Below are positions 51,816 to 64,000 of a stretch of 64,000 nucleotides of DNA, piece after piece. The stretch is from Antennarius striatus (Eukaryota > Chordata > Actinopteri > Lophiiformes > Antennariidae): positions 20,119,001 through 20,183,000 of the forward strand of contig NC_090782.1 in assembly GCF_040054535.1 (NCBI RefSeq), written 5' to 3'. Position 1 is the stretch's first letter. Each line of letters opens with the position of its first letter. The translations under genes and the position numbers were made by a program. The notes beneath the pieces are model-generated. The model was not told the DNA's origin, made no database searches, and saw nothing but the letters and a program-made list of their open reading frames with translations.

Positions 51816-54496
51816 TAGCATGCAAAACAGAGAGAAACTGAGATAAGAGGCACAATCTCCAGGGAGATGATGATTCTGGTCTCAATGTGTGGATGTTGCT
51901 CTGACAAGTAATGAAACATACCATGGTGGTCGATGGTCCTGCAGAGAGACGCCTGAGAAGAGAGATAGAGATAGAGAGAGGCACAGAGCTTGGTAGCTTG
52001 TGGGAAAGGGAAACAGAAACAACAGACGTTTAGAGCGATTCAGTGGTGATCAGAAGTTAACAGACGAAGGTTAATGTGATTCCAGGATCTGAAAGCTGCC
52101 TCGATGATGATGCCACAGCTTTTATCTGTTGATTAGTGTTACACTGATCACGAGGCTAGTCTTCAGAACACAACTGCATGATCAAGACCAGTCTCTTGAT
52201 GGAAACACTATGTAATACAATCCTTTTTTTAATAAAAAACAACAAAAAGTGAGCGTGGCAATTCCTTATTTCATGTTTTATGCAATTCCCTCATTTGTCC
52301 CTATTTTATGTTGGTTTTTTTTACAACTAAAAACCCTCTAGCCTTGCAGACAAACAGAGCCCCAGCCCTGTGGTACAGAATGTCACATTCAATATCCTGG
52401 TGCCAGAGGTGATGAAGCTAATTTGGTGGTCAGTAAGTGACATGGCTAACAAACAAAACCCTTATTGGTCCTAGAGCATTAGAAGCTCCACACTGCTGTA
52501 CACTGTTCTGTTTTGCATTGTGAGAGACCACGGTGTGTTGCTGCGGGGCACTAACGCAACCTAGAGCCTCTGGATTTACATCCTGCTGTTGTACGCAAAT
52601 CCAGGTCTGGATGTTTGATTCTAAAGTCAAAATGAACTGAAAGGTATGCTCCTTAAAATACACTTAATAGTTGATTTAACAACTACTTAAATTACATGTG
52701 ATAAATGACAATGCATTTCATGACTAACATCTGTCGTTAGAACCCATTATGGATGAAATTCCACTGGGGCTATGACTGGGGTACATCAGCGTTGGCCTTC
52801 TTTGCTCCATCTTAGATGTGTGAGGAGCTGCAGATGTGTGCATCCTCTGAATTCCAGCAGTGTGGCACCTTCTTGCAGTTTTTTGCAGCGCTGTGGACAT
52901 ATTGATTTGTGCTGTAGGACTTAACAATTGCAAAACTAGCTGCTTTGATGTTGCTATTGTAGCAGTCTCTTGAGAGAAGGAGTATGGGCTGTCCTCTAAC
53001 TAAGTCATTGATACCAATCCAAAGCATTGTTCGGATCCATCCAACATGTAAGGTGGTTTTCCCTTACCCATGGTACCACCTTCTAGATAGTTACATTTTA
53101 GTTGTGGGCTACAGTTTTTCTTTGTTAACCCACTGATGAACATGACATGACCTTGGGGCTATTACTTTGTCACAGCTCCAAATTCTTGCATTTTCTCTGC
53201 TCTTTGGTAAAAAATGCCCCATATCATGACACACAAAGATGTAATTCTTCTGTCAGATCAGTACAATATGGATTTGAAACTAAATCCATTATTAAAGTCC
53301 CTTGAATACCCTAATACCCCACTTGCTCTTAGATCAATCAGTCTAAATTAAGCCTTCTGCATCATCTTTCCTGTATTATGTATTCAGTTTCGTTTTAACT
53401 GAGGTGTGATTGTGATATGGCATTTTGAAGGGCTGTGAGGCTGTATGTGTGTGTGTATATAAGCGAAGCTCAAACCCCTAGGGTACCCTTTCTTGAACGC
53501 CTAGGGGGTTCTCTTCTTCACACAGCCTGCTTCTCCTCACACTAACCTGGTTTCTGAGGCATCACACAGCCTCCTTAAATGCTGCTCTGTTTTTGCATAC
53601 TTTGCCCACATGATTTTGTCTTTCCTTACACAGTCAGCAATTTGTCAATATTCCTTGTTTATTCTCAGTGATTGACAGTATGAATTGGTCTCACCTAGGA
53701 AAGGAGGGTGGTTAGGAATAAAATAAAGAGGGATAGTTTGGCTGACAGTCTTTTTTTGACTGGTACCAAGGCTGTCTGTCACTCTTCTTTTATCATTGAA
53801 ATTGGAGTTTATCTTTTACAAGCGTGAGTGGAATGTTTTTGTTTTTCAAGTGATTATTAGCATCCTCTTTGGCTGCCATCTCCGGCTGATGAAATGAGAA
53901 CATCAAACGGTGCGCTACGCTAACAAAACGGTGTGGGCTGGCTGGCTGGCTCCTGCCTTTTGCTGTAAGGCACCTGCTGAAGTGACAGGCTGGCAACAAA
54001 AGGTCCCTCACCACAAGAGAGTCATCAGTGCTGCTGTGGTGAGTGGGCAGGACAATAGAGCAGAGAGGTGGCCTGGGCTTTTAGTCACGTGCCAGCTCGT
54101 GTTGACAACAAGCAGGAGTGAGGAGCATAAAAGGGAGGAGGTGGGGATGACAAGAGCGAGGGAGGAGGAGAAAGGAGAGAAACGGGGATGACACCTGCAT
54201 GTGCTTAAGTTCTTTTCTCAATGGCGGACGTCTTTGCTATACATAGTGACTGGAACGCAAAAGAAAAACAGAAAAGGGATAGAATTGTGCAGGTGTTTTG
54301 GATGCACAGAAAGAGTTCAGTGTTTGCCGACTTTGATGAAGTGGACAAAGTGACATAGAAGCTGCCATGGTGCTGTCGCTTAGCGGTTTTATTTAAGTTG
54401 AATGATATTTTGGTGTCTGTCAGTCACTGCGATGTCCACCACATGAACATGCTGCAGTTTCTACAGTTTGTTTACAGTTCTTAACATAAATGGCCA

Positions 54497-54600
54497 CAGA
54501 TTAAGTTTAACTTTATTGTCATATGGACTATCCATCAGACAAGTATACAACAAAATGAAATTGCGCCCTAGCTCTTTCACAAAAATAAGTAAAATACAAG
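54497..54600 (+). mobile_element. Possible LINE 3' tail fragment
   Basis: TTTAACTTTATTGTCATATG followed by ACAACAAAATGAAATTGCGC resembles the tail of fish LINEs (TTTATTGTCAT then AACGAAATTG). Short and degenerate. Confidence 0.4.
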
Positions 54601-54909
54601 GACAAAAGGTCATAACAGCTGTGTTAGGTAAAAGATACACAATGGAAAAATAGCAGTCTAAAGATAGAGGGAATATGTTGGGATCCTTTGCAAGTTGTCA
54701 AACAACAACATTAAGATTATCTAGGTGATGAAACAAGTGGCTCACTCCTTTCTCACTACATTTCATTGTTCTTGCGTCTTTTTATGATTCTACTATGTTC
54801 TAGCCTGATTTGATAAATTTCTGTCCTTTGTAAGAACTAGCATATAAAAATATGGGAATATGCATTCACTAGACACAGCATTTTAATTACCTCTTTTGCC
54901 ACCGAAACA

Positions 54910-55320
54910 GCTTTGATTTGTTGAAGCATAGTCCCCACAAGACCTCTGAAGGTGTGGTATCTCGCACCTAGATAGCAGCAGATCCTGTACAGGCCTTCTT
55001 GCTAAGCAAAGTGTCCATGGATCAAATTTGTTTGTCCAGGACACGGTTAATGGATTGGATTGACATTTGGAATGTTAGAATGCAAGTAAACATCTTCACT
55101 GCATTGCAGAATTTTTTTTGCAGTATGACTGTGAAAGAGATCCTGCTAGATGAGACTTCTACAATTAGGGAATATGTTTCCATGAAGAGGTGTAATTGCT
55201 CTGCAATCATGTTTAGGTAGATGGTAGGTGTAAAAGTAGCGCCCATGTCAATGCCACGACCAAGGTTTGCTATCAGAGCGGTGGCCAAAGCGTTATACTC
55301 CCTCCGCTGTTTTACCTCTT
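54910..55320 (-). pseudogene. Tc1/mariner transposase relic (C-terminal part)
   Basis: The minus strand carries decayed pieces in the right order: TFTPTIYLNMIAEQLHLFME near 55245-55180, and NRVLDKQI near 55050. These correspond to the Tc1-family stretch in which a Phe-Met-Glu-Thr segment precedes the third catalytic region and a VLDKQVR-type block. The catalytic Asp-rich core between them is missing or scrambled and stops interrupt the frame. Non-functional. Confidence 0.55.
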
Positions 55321-56444
55321 TTCTTCATGTTGCTATCTCTTTCCCCGGCTAAGCAATGCACAGTGGACAGCAGTCAACAAGAACAATCTGGTCCATTTGA
55401 GGCTGTACTGCTCTATGCAAGCTATGATATACCAGAATCAGCGTAAAAATTATGTAAAAATGTTTTTTAAATTACATTTTTTTTCTTTGCAAAAGAAATG
55501 CAAAAGAAAATGACAATGATGTGTCACTGTTAGGTTGTAAGACCTTTAGCAGCTATCAGAGCATAAGTTCCATCAACACTAATTTATTTTATAAATATCC
55601 TATCAGCGCCAATTAATGGGTCAAAGTCTAGGAGAGTCTAGTGTTGTTTATGGGATAACTGGTTCATGTGACCTCAGAGATGGTTCAGGTCTGTTTTATA
55701 AAGGCTGCCGCAGGTGAAATGGAGCAGAGCACTGTGCTAGTTTTTGTGGACTGTTGATGAATATATCATTTAGGCCTCACATGAAGCCCAGGCTATTTGT
55801 GCCGTGCTATTTACTTCTGCGATGAAATAATCATTAGCCTATAAAAATATGAAAGTTAAAAATGTAAAGCAGGCTTATAAATAGTTAGAAAGCAGCATTA
55901 TGGATCACTGGCCTTGTGGGGTCCCAGTGGACATCAGCGCTTTTCTTTGTCTTAATTTACTTTTTTTAAAAATCATTTTGTTGTTCTCCCTCCACTTGGG
56001 AGAGTGTGAAGGTCTAAGATGAATGCAATACCACAATCAAACATTCACACGCACACAGCAGAAATGCAGCTATACGTAAAAATTCAACTCATTATCATGC
56101 ACACGCCATAATATATTGAGATATAAGTGTTTAACCAATATGACTCCTCACAGATGTCAGGATCGGTTTAACCAATGTTTAACCAATATCTGGTGAAGGT
56201 TCCCAATCAGAGCCGGTAGTTGGCCGTGTCTTGAGGCTGATAGTTGAATTGCTCTTGTACCATTCCTAGCTTAACATCATTCAAGACACTTAGTTGTATC
56301 CAACAACATCTTATCTGACTAAATAATGGCATGCTGGACTCGACGTTGATGCATCATTTTAGGTGTCGGTCTATGGGATGACATAAACAGCAGAAGTAAT
56401 TACTCTGAGGGTCCACTGGGTCTTGGGCCTGTATGTAAATGTAC

Positions 56445-56449
<5 letters not shown>

Positions 56450-56537
<88 letters not shown>

Positions 56538-56577
56538 ATGTGTGTGCGTGTGTGTGTGTGTCTGTGTGTGTGTGTGT
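56450..56577. repeat. (GT)n microsatellite, about 128 bp
   Basis: A long GT array with a few GCGTA/TCTG interruptions near its 3' end, followed by a poly(A) run and then a CA array. Confidence 0.97.
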
Positions 56578-56593
56578 AAAAAAAAAAGTAAAC

Positions 56594-56594
56594 A

Positions 56595-56649
<55 letters not shown>
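56594..56649. repeat. (CA)n microsatellite
   Basis: About 28 CA units only 16 bases after the GT array; the pair forms a large potential stem-loop. Confidence 0.97.
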
Positions 56650-56651
<2 letters not shown>

Positions 56652-57159
56652 TGAGTAAAAAGTTTGGGCCCCAGTCAGTTTTTTAACTTTATTTTTTCTG
56701 CACCATTCAACCTTTGTTGGTGACAAGACAACTTTTGAAGAAACATGCTTTGCACAGTCTTACTTTTCCAAACACACCAAGCTAGGTCATTTTTATGTAA
56801 GCACAGTGTTGTCACATTGGTGGTCACTATCAGCCAATACATAAAATTTTGAACCCACTATCAGAATTGGTATTGAACAGGAAAAACTAAAGGAACATGC
56901 CCAATTCAGATAAATTGATTTTTACATCCAACCTCCAATACACTCGGACATGGGACATGCAGACTTTTTACAGTCTCGAGGACCCCTTGTCATTAATCCA
57001 GTCTTGTTTTGCCTGTTTCAAAATAAATCCTGATTGATGTCAGTGTTGTTGTTTGGGTCCTCTGACTGTTTGACTGTAATATTTTCACACTCAATTGCTC
57101 CCTTATTAACTTTGTGCTTTTGTAGCTGGATCTAGAGAAGGGGAGAGTCTAAATGATTT

Positions 57160-57474
57160 GCCTTTATTAGGTAGAGATTAGAGTAGAACTTTATTGATCC
57201 CTTCAGGAGGTTCCGTCAGGGAAATTAACTTCTCCGTCACACTACACACAGCACAGTGAGCACACAAAAGCACACAGAAAAAGCACACAGAAAGTAGTAC
57301 TAACACCTAGAAGAATAAAAATAACCCACCAATAATATACAAATAAAAAGGCATAAATAGGTATAGGAAAGTTAAAATCTTTCTAGTGTTTGCAGTGTTT
57401 ATGGTTATTGTGCATATCATCCCTCAGCTCTTGTGTGGACTCGCGTCTTCGTCGAGAGGAGAGAGCAGTTAAAT
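57160..57474 (-). mobile_element. 3' tail of a minus-strand LINE
   Basis: AACTTTATTGATCCCTTCAG then GAGGTTCCGTCAGGGAAATT is the reverse complement of a typical fish LINE 3' terminus, followed by low-complexity ACACAGCACAGTGAG words. It continues at 58298 after the inserted element and has the same orientation as the polymerase fragment there. Confidence 0.6.
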
Positions 57475-58297
57475 GCACTCTAAAAAATAATACTGCATGT
57501 TACTTAATTCAATCAGTGAAACATTTTTACACTTACAAGTATTGAGTAGATATGAAAGCTCTCAAATGTGTTAAAACAAAACCTGAGTCATGAGTAAAAT
57601 CTAAGTAATATTTTCTAGTACATCTGAACGAATTGATTTGGTTCAATTACCTACACAAATTGAGTAAATGTAACTGAATTTGGGGGGGTCGCACCCCAAA
57701 ATGAGGGGGGACGGCACTTTGCTCAAGGGCACCTTGGCAGTGGCTGGGAGGTGAGCTGACACCTCCCACCGTCAGCTTACACTCTGAGGGATGTCCTGGC
57801 AGGAGCTGGATTCGAACCCCCGATGGCTGGGCGATCCGTCTTCAAGACATCTGCTCTACTGCTGAGCCACTGCCAGAGTGAGTGACCAGCGCCCAAAAAT
57901 CCTAAAAAGGCGGAATCAGTTCCTTTCTGTTTACTTGATGTTTTTAAGTTGTTAGTTACGTCTCCAATACAATTGAGTTGACTTGTTTAATAATTGCACT
58001 TATTAAAACTAACTGATATTTGTTAATATATTCTCAAAAAGGTTGGTGAAACATACACTTATTATTACAAATATTTAAACCATGTCATCTGTAAGTCAAA
58101 TAATACTTTATTTTAACTAAGTAAACTTAATTTACATGTGTCTATTTCAAACAAATATTCCTGTTGGAGTTTTACAAATTAATTTTGATGTAGTCAAATC
58201 AAATACTCATCATGATGATATTCAGAATTTTTATTGAGCATGCATAACTATATATTACTGTCACATTTACTAGGTCCTTCAATCATTTTTTAGAGTG
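57475..58297. mobile_element. Non-autonomous inverted-repeat element inserted in the LINE
   Basis: CACTCTAAAAAAT at its left end is matched by ATTTTTTAGAGTG at its right end, a 13-base perfect terminal inverted repeat enclosing about 820 bp. Both ends are flanked by TG, which might be a two-base duplication. The LINE tail and polymerase lie on either side in one orientation, so this is a later insertion. There is no transposase frame. A SINE lies inside. Confidence 0.65.
57690..57885 (-). mobile_element. tRNA-derived SINE
   Basis: On the minus strand there is an A-box-like TGGCTCAGCAGTAGAGCA (57869-57852), then a B box GGTTCGAATCC (57818-57808), at the spacing of a tRNA-type polymerase III promoter. 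The tail contains CTGCCAAGGTGCCCTTGAGC, a word common in fish SINEs. The 3' limit is approximate. Confidence 0.7.
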
Positions 58298-58800
58298 TGG
58301 CTCGGGGGATGAGGACTTCTTAAGTCTGTTGGTCCTGCATGTTGGGAGGTCTGGTAGAACATCCACAGGAGCTTTCTGCAGATGTTGAATGCAATTAGCC
58401 TCTTCAGAAAGTATATTCTTCTCTGTGCCTTCTTGTACAGCTGCCTCCTGTTGCTTGACCTGTCCAGCTTGTTGTCCAGCCACAACCCAAGATATTTATA
58501 GGTCTGCACAGCCTCAACCTCCTCCATTCCCATCAGAACTGGTCTAGGTTGGGGTCTGCCCCTCCCGAAGTCAATGACCAGCTCTTTAGTTTTGGAGGTG
58601 TTGAGCTGCAGGCTGTTGCTGTGACACCAGTTGACAAAGTCCCGCACCAAGCATCTATATTCCTCTTCCTCATTGTCTCTGATACATCCCACGATCGCTG
58701 TGTCATCTGCGAACTTCTGAATTTAACACAGTTCTGAGTTGTAGCAGAAGTCCGCCGTGTACAGAGTGAAGAAGATCGAGGATCGGCCCGCCTTTGCATT
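58298..58800 (-). pseudogene. LINE reverse-transcriptase fragment (CR1/L2-like)
   Basis: The minus strand encodes the catalytic KFADDTAIVGCIRDNEEEEY block (from about 58708), then DFVNWCHSNSLQLNTSKTKE, VQTYKYLGLWLDNKLD and KKAQRRIYFLKRL, ending near the tail. This is the palm and thumb part of a fish LINE polymerase. Upstream, a segment like FTLYTADFCYNSE lies in a different frame, showing a frameshift or small deletion around 58725-58745. The 5' two-thirds of the element is absent (5' truncation, usual for LINEs). Confidence 0.8.
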
Positions 58801-61800
58801 CCTTATTTTCAAAGATTCCTGCCTTCATCTCCTTGTCCTGCTTTTTCTCTTAGATTGAAAGACAATTATAGTTCCTTCTCTTCATTTTTTATTCCATCAA
58901 GTCTTGGGCCATCTTTCACAAAGACTGGCTTAGATGCTGAGGTGTACTCGTTCCTCTCTCTCGACACACACTCCAACGAACATGTGTGCTCGCACATTTA
59001 AACTAATGATTTTGAATAGTGATTAAAATGAATTGGAGAGCATGCTTCTTTTGTACTATAAGGACCCCTCCATCATTAGCGGTTCTCTTCTTCTCTCTTC
59101 CTTTTTTTAGTCTTTGTGTGTCATCAGTGTTAGTCAAGCCGGGGTTTCAGACAAGGCCCGGGGTGGGCTTTTATGAGCAGAGACTCAAAGATTTCTCCAC
59201 TTCTTGTAATCATGGACAGTACTCTTGTAGTATTTTCACTGTCGTCTTCTAGCTCCTCAAAGGTGCCTTTGATTCCTTCACATCCTACACCCAGTCTGGA
59301 TAGTGTCACATCATATTTTTTCCTTTTCCTGTTTTCAACACCCCCCCACACCTCTTTTCCTGTCCTCGTCTTTTTTCCCCTCTCTTCTTCGACTCAAGCT
59401 CATCAGTCTATGTTCATATTTATTGTCTCCCGCTGATTTAGCACCCTTCTCTTTGGGACCGCTAAATTCCAGGACCTTTTCCCTTCACTACCTTCACTTC
59501 CTCATTGGTCCCCCCCTCCTTCCAAGTTTGCCTTGATCCAGTTTTTATAATCAGCTTGCTCTCTTTGTTTTTCTCTTCTATTGCTTTAAATGAATAATGC
59601 AAAAGGGAGGAAGCGGGGATTAAAGAGGAGCTAAAGCCAGTGCCAACGTCTGTGGCGTAGAGCTCCACGCTGTCCCTCACAGGACCACGAACACATCAGA
59701 ACTAACAAGCCTTTTTTCCTTTCACGGGTCTGTCCCACACTCTTACACACCTTATCTGCTGCAACCCACTCACTCTTGCCTTTTCCTGCGCAGGTTTGCC
59801 CCAGTTCACCATCAAGCAATGCTTTAAAATTATCTGCAGCTTTAATATTTGAAAGAGATTGAAGCACCTAATGGTTTAACTGGGATCCACTGAGTTTTTC
59901 TATTTTATTCCTCATCCTTTCTTTTCTGCTGTGCAGCTGCAAAAACCACGGAATGCTATGATTAAACTGTCATTTATTTCAGGTATTCACAATAATATAT
60001 AATTATTCATGATACATTTCAAGTTTAAAATGCCTGTTACTTGTACTTTTGAGTGGAGTTAAAATAAATGCATGTTTGTGCTGGAATAACTATACTCTTA
60101 AAAATTTGGTTGTAGAGATCAGAAGAATAGAGGGGACATCTGAGGAAGTTGAGAGGAAGAAATATGAAGTTTTGCAAAATACAATGGTTGATTGACTGTG
60201 TCACAGGAACATGAAACAAAACTGCATTGATTCTAATGAGCACAATTGCATGAGAAACAGGGAAATAGTCGTGTCCAAAAAAAGGCAAATTAACAAGACA
60301 GAGAATAAGGAAAAAATAAGTGATCTCCAAAAAATATGCTGAATAGTTAATATGCTATCCCTTTTCTTCCTCCTCTTGTTCTGCCAGTGTGAGTGTGTTT
60401 CTTCCTCCTCTCGTCTATCACGTAATTACCTACGTGTGATTGGGCCTACTGTGAGAATGTCAGACTGCAGTCTCACATTAGATGGAACACAGTCAGAAAT
60501 CCTTGTTTGTTTATGCAGAGTGGTTGGTGGTCTGGGAGAGTTTTTCCCCCTTCCTTCAACAGAAAAACAACCATCAGTTTGTCAAAGAAATGAGTGGTTC
60601 TTCTGCTGCTGTAAGCCACTTAATAAGGAATTGGAAATCTGGTCAGATTTTATATAAAGGAATTTTTGAAATCCACTTTCAACAATTAGGGTTACGGTTT
60701 CCCTGGGCAGAAATTGTGTAGAAATTGAGAGTCAACAACTGTTGCTTTACTGTGGCAAGATACACCAGAAAAACTAAAATACATATTAAATAGTAAAACG
60801 TGAGATTCTAAATGCGTATAATTTTGATGTATGATTTTAGATACATGCATACTGTATTTATCCTGCAAACATGACCAAGTCTGTCATCTATAAATAATAA
60901 GCCTTATTTGGAGCAATGTATCCTCATAGCTATATGATTAGTGCAATGACTAATTACATAATTGGGTGATCAGACCGGCTTCTCAACAGCTCTGAGATTC
61001 TATTATGTTGTTTGGCTCGCAGATGGACAATGTCTTCCTGGAAGACTTCATGTCATGACCCAGATGCCAAATGAGTGCCATCTTGGAGTGATTTACAGAT
61101 CAGTTGTTGGTACTCTGCAGTTTGTGTCGTACCACAACACAGCAAAAACCTGCACTGATTGCCTTGGTGCCCAATTTGACTTTGAGTAAGACTTTATTTG
61201 CGTTTTAACTGCTATCCCATTACTTCTCTTGTGCCTCAGAGACAATGAGAAAAACGATGTCAACTGAGGTGCATAGTAGTGAGTGTAATGTCCACACAAT
61301 GAAAATTTGAATCTGTCTATGCATTTCACTTCATCGGGTACAAAAACGTGCTTTCTTTTTGACAGATTATACAGTTTGTGAATTGTGTGAGTGGGAGCCC
61401 AGAGCTATGACCTTACTATGTTTGAGTGAATCTGCTGTTTTAATTACTGTTTCCTGATGTTTGTTAATCTAACATGGCAGTCTTAATTGATCTCTTTAAA
61501 GTGGGATGTGGGAGGCAAAAGAACATCAGGGAGCTCAGATATACCCTGCTCATTATTTTATGCATACAGACAGAAAGATTGCACGGATGGAAAGAGAACT
61601 ATCATTGCCAGCGCCAATCTTACAACGCACAAGGCTGAAGTGCAAAGTATCACACCGAGAGACAGGAAAGCACTTGGATGGATGACTTGTAAGGTCTCCT
61701 GTGACATTGAAATATAAATGCCACTGTAGCCACATAGCCAGCCACCCATTCAGTGTCTGTTTAATAAGCCCTGAATTCACCTGGTATCACAATTTTGTAC

Positions 61801-61801
61801 G

Positions 61802-61815
61802 GTTTCCATGGAAAC
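61802..61815. promoter_or_regulatory. Palindromic RFX-type X-box
   Basis: GTTTCCATGGAAAC is a perfect 14-base palindrome fitting the RFX dimer site GTTNCCATGGNAAC. It sits in a non-coding stretch (61450-61850) whose composition differs from the AT-rich background. Whether it is an enhancer cannot be told from one motif. Confidence 0.5.
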
Positions 61816-64000
61816 ATGTTATCGAGTGTTCATTTAATGCAAAATGTATGTTGAAAAATATACATTCTAGCTTCATTACCTTTCACACATAACCCAAAAA
61901 TACATTTGTGCCATTAAATATTCAGAATTTTCAATAAATACATTTTTGTCCCCTTCGGAAGGATAACTTTGTGTAGCCTCTGAAGGTTGGTCAAAAAATA
62001 AACAAATTTTTACCATTAAAACTTGATCTTTATGGCTAATTGAATGTATTTCTTAACATTAAATATAAAAACACACGCAGCTGCAGTTTATAGTTTATCC
62101 ATTACCTTTGTATAGGCTGTTGGAGCAGAGCTGTCAGTTCAGTCGGTTTTTTGTACAAACTAATTCAAGAACACAAGATGAATCTTCACCATGAAACGAT
62201 CTAATGAAACTGTAAAATGTGGCTTAGATCTGCATATGCATAAGTAAAACAGATGATCAGGAAATGCAATGTCCTACTCAGTACATCAAAGTGTCATCCA
62301 ATCGCGTAACACTGTGGAGATACAGTATACTGAAATTAACGATCAAATTTAACAAAACGATTTTATCTTTAAAACTTTAAGTGAAGTGATGAATTTTCAC
62401 TTGACCTGGATTATTCTTTCTTTCCTGTTTTCGCATTCTCTTACTTTTATGTCACATATCTATATAGTCTTAAATAGTTCTCTATTTTTCCATTTTTAAA
62501 CCATTCATCAAGGTTTATCCAACAAAGCAGCATAGTTCCTTGGTAGAATATTCATTGTTTGGCATTCTGAATACAATCAGACATTAATGAACATCTAAGG
62601 TGTTAGACTTAAACAATTCATGACAGTTGTTCACTCGGTTTATTTCATTAAAAGGAGAACCAAAGGACTGAAGATTGGCTATTTTATAATGCTCCTCTAG
62701 TTTGCCTTTTTGCCTCTAGCGGTGCTTTTTTAAAAACATTTGAATTTATTTAACTTGCTTAGAACAAGGTTTTAATGTAAATTTTGGAAAATAATATTCC
62801 CAATATAGTTAATGCAATCCCAAGAGAAATCGTGTTGTGCAAACACTTGTTTTCATGATCTTCAAAGCTCACAAGAAGGCCAGTGAACCCCCAGAAAAGA
62901 AGCTGAACTAATCTAAAATAAACAAGTACAATATTTGCAAATTACATGCTTCACCCACATGCATACACATTTATACGCCACAAGACGTATACAGTAATAG
63001 CAACTGTTTCCTCAACGATATGGATTACTCAGCTTGTGTAAAAGTAGCCGATCAAGGGGATCCGAATGTTATCCAACTCGTAGAAAACTTTTTACTATAG
63101 AGTCCTGACTTTTTTGCCATCTGCCACTAAACGGAGCCATCAGTCAGCTGATCTAAATTATTGAATATTACCCACAATACTGTATAGTAGTTTAAATCAA
63201 AACATTGATTACTAGTGCATGCAGAGCTGTAAAACATGAAGACATATCTGCCCTTTGACTAAACAAAAAAAATCTAACATTTCATTTGACATAATTTCTA
63301 TTTTCATTTATTTCACGCCAAACGTTACACACTCCTCACCAGTATTTTAGAAAGCACCATGGGTTGTAGTGATACCAGCTCTTTAAGGACATTCAAGACA
63401 AAAGTTATTCTCTTTCTTAATGAATGACTTCTAATGCCACTGTTCACTAATTTACTATTTACACCTAAGATTGCCTTCTATGCGCACCTGGGATATTCAG
63501 TATTGCATTAGTTCTGATTATTTCAAAACAAAAATCCTCAACGCAGAACAGTTTCCCTCAATATTACACTCTCTTGATATATTTCCCACCTGTGGACAAT
63601 AAATAATTAATTTCTTCATTGACAGACTAGGCAAAAATGTAAAATATAGATGAACCATGGGATGAAAATGAACAACATATAAACCTGAACATAAACGATA
63701 TGTCTTGAAATTCTGTATACTCTCTCACACATAAATTCAGACATGTCATTATTATATGTGCATTGTTTGGGATTGTAGGTTAGTGCCACGTTGTGGATTG
63801 GAAATAAAACAATTTGTAAGGATCAAATGTTAATATAATAAAGTCAGTGACTCAGTAGGATTGTTTGGCAACACACACAAACATGCACTTAATGTTGTGC
63901 ACTTACATGTATGTATTTGGCAGATGTCTAATTAGTCTCATTAGAGTTTATTGAATTGGACCGATGGTATCAGCAGACAGACAGCTCCTCTGTGCCGTTG

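Noticed and set aside
53473..53510. Inverted words AACCCCTAGG and CCTAGGGGGTT
   Set aside because: Only ten paired bases with a bulge; too short to distinguish from chance.

Overview
The window looks like vertebrate nuclear DNA from a teleost fish. Coding exons are small, have GT-AG borders and are separated by introns of hundreds to thousands of bases. Long (CA)n, (GT)n and (TA)n microsatellites are frequent. The decayed transposons (a CR1/L2-type LINE, a Tc1 relic, a tRNA-derived SINE and inverted-repeat elements) are of kinds common in fish. The best-supported protein resembles fish LHX9. I cannot name the species.

Layout. (1) About 1-6,200: a minus-strand promoter with a very short first coding exon, probably dennd1b, transcribed leftwards out of the window; 1-5,795 would be its first intron. 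(2) 6,200-10,500: intergenic DNA with a foldback-type element, a related copy and a LINE relic. (3) 10,783-14,782: a three-exon plus-strand gene for a 151-residue protein homologous to human C1orf53 (DUF5522-like cysteine-rich C-terminus), behind a promoter with E-box, CRE-like and ETS-like sites. (4) 14,783-20,600: intergenic and GC-rich in parts. (5) 20,600-33,850: the complete lhx9 gene, with a candidate far-upstream leader exon, five coding exons (24,096-31,162, 399 residues) and an alternative last exon (33,487-33,543) that replaces the recognition helix of the homeodomain. (6) 33,850-40,250: intergenic with microsatellites. (7) 40,290-40,676: a CpG-rich promoter and probable non-coding first exon of nek7. 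The rest of the window would then be nek7 intron 1, carrying a LINE/inverted-repeat element/SINE nest, a Tc1 relic, a near-perfect hairpin and a palindromic RFX-type site.

The order dennd1b (minus), c1orf53 (plus), lhx9 (plus), nek7 (plus) is the order I recall for human chromosome 1q31, so this is a conserved synteny block. That order is the main support for the two weakest gene calls, dennd1b and nek7. The genes do not form a pathway. LHX9 is a LIM-homeodomain transcription factor of gonad, limb and brain development, DENND1B is a Rab35 exchange factor, NEK7 is a mitotic and inflammasome kinase, and C1orf53 is uncharacterised. Long non-coding stretches around a developmental regulator such as lhx9 commonly hold enhancers; I flag candidates by motif and composition only.

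I found no new biological system. The most informative items outside the main coding exons are the 18-codon alternative lhx9 exon, the six-codon dennd1b exon and the nested transposons.
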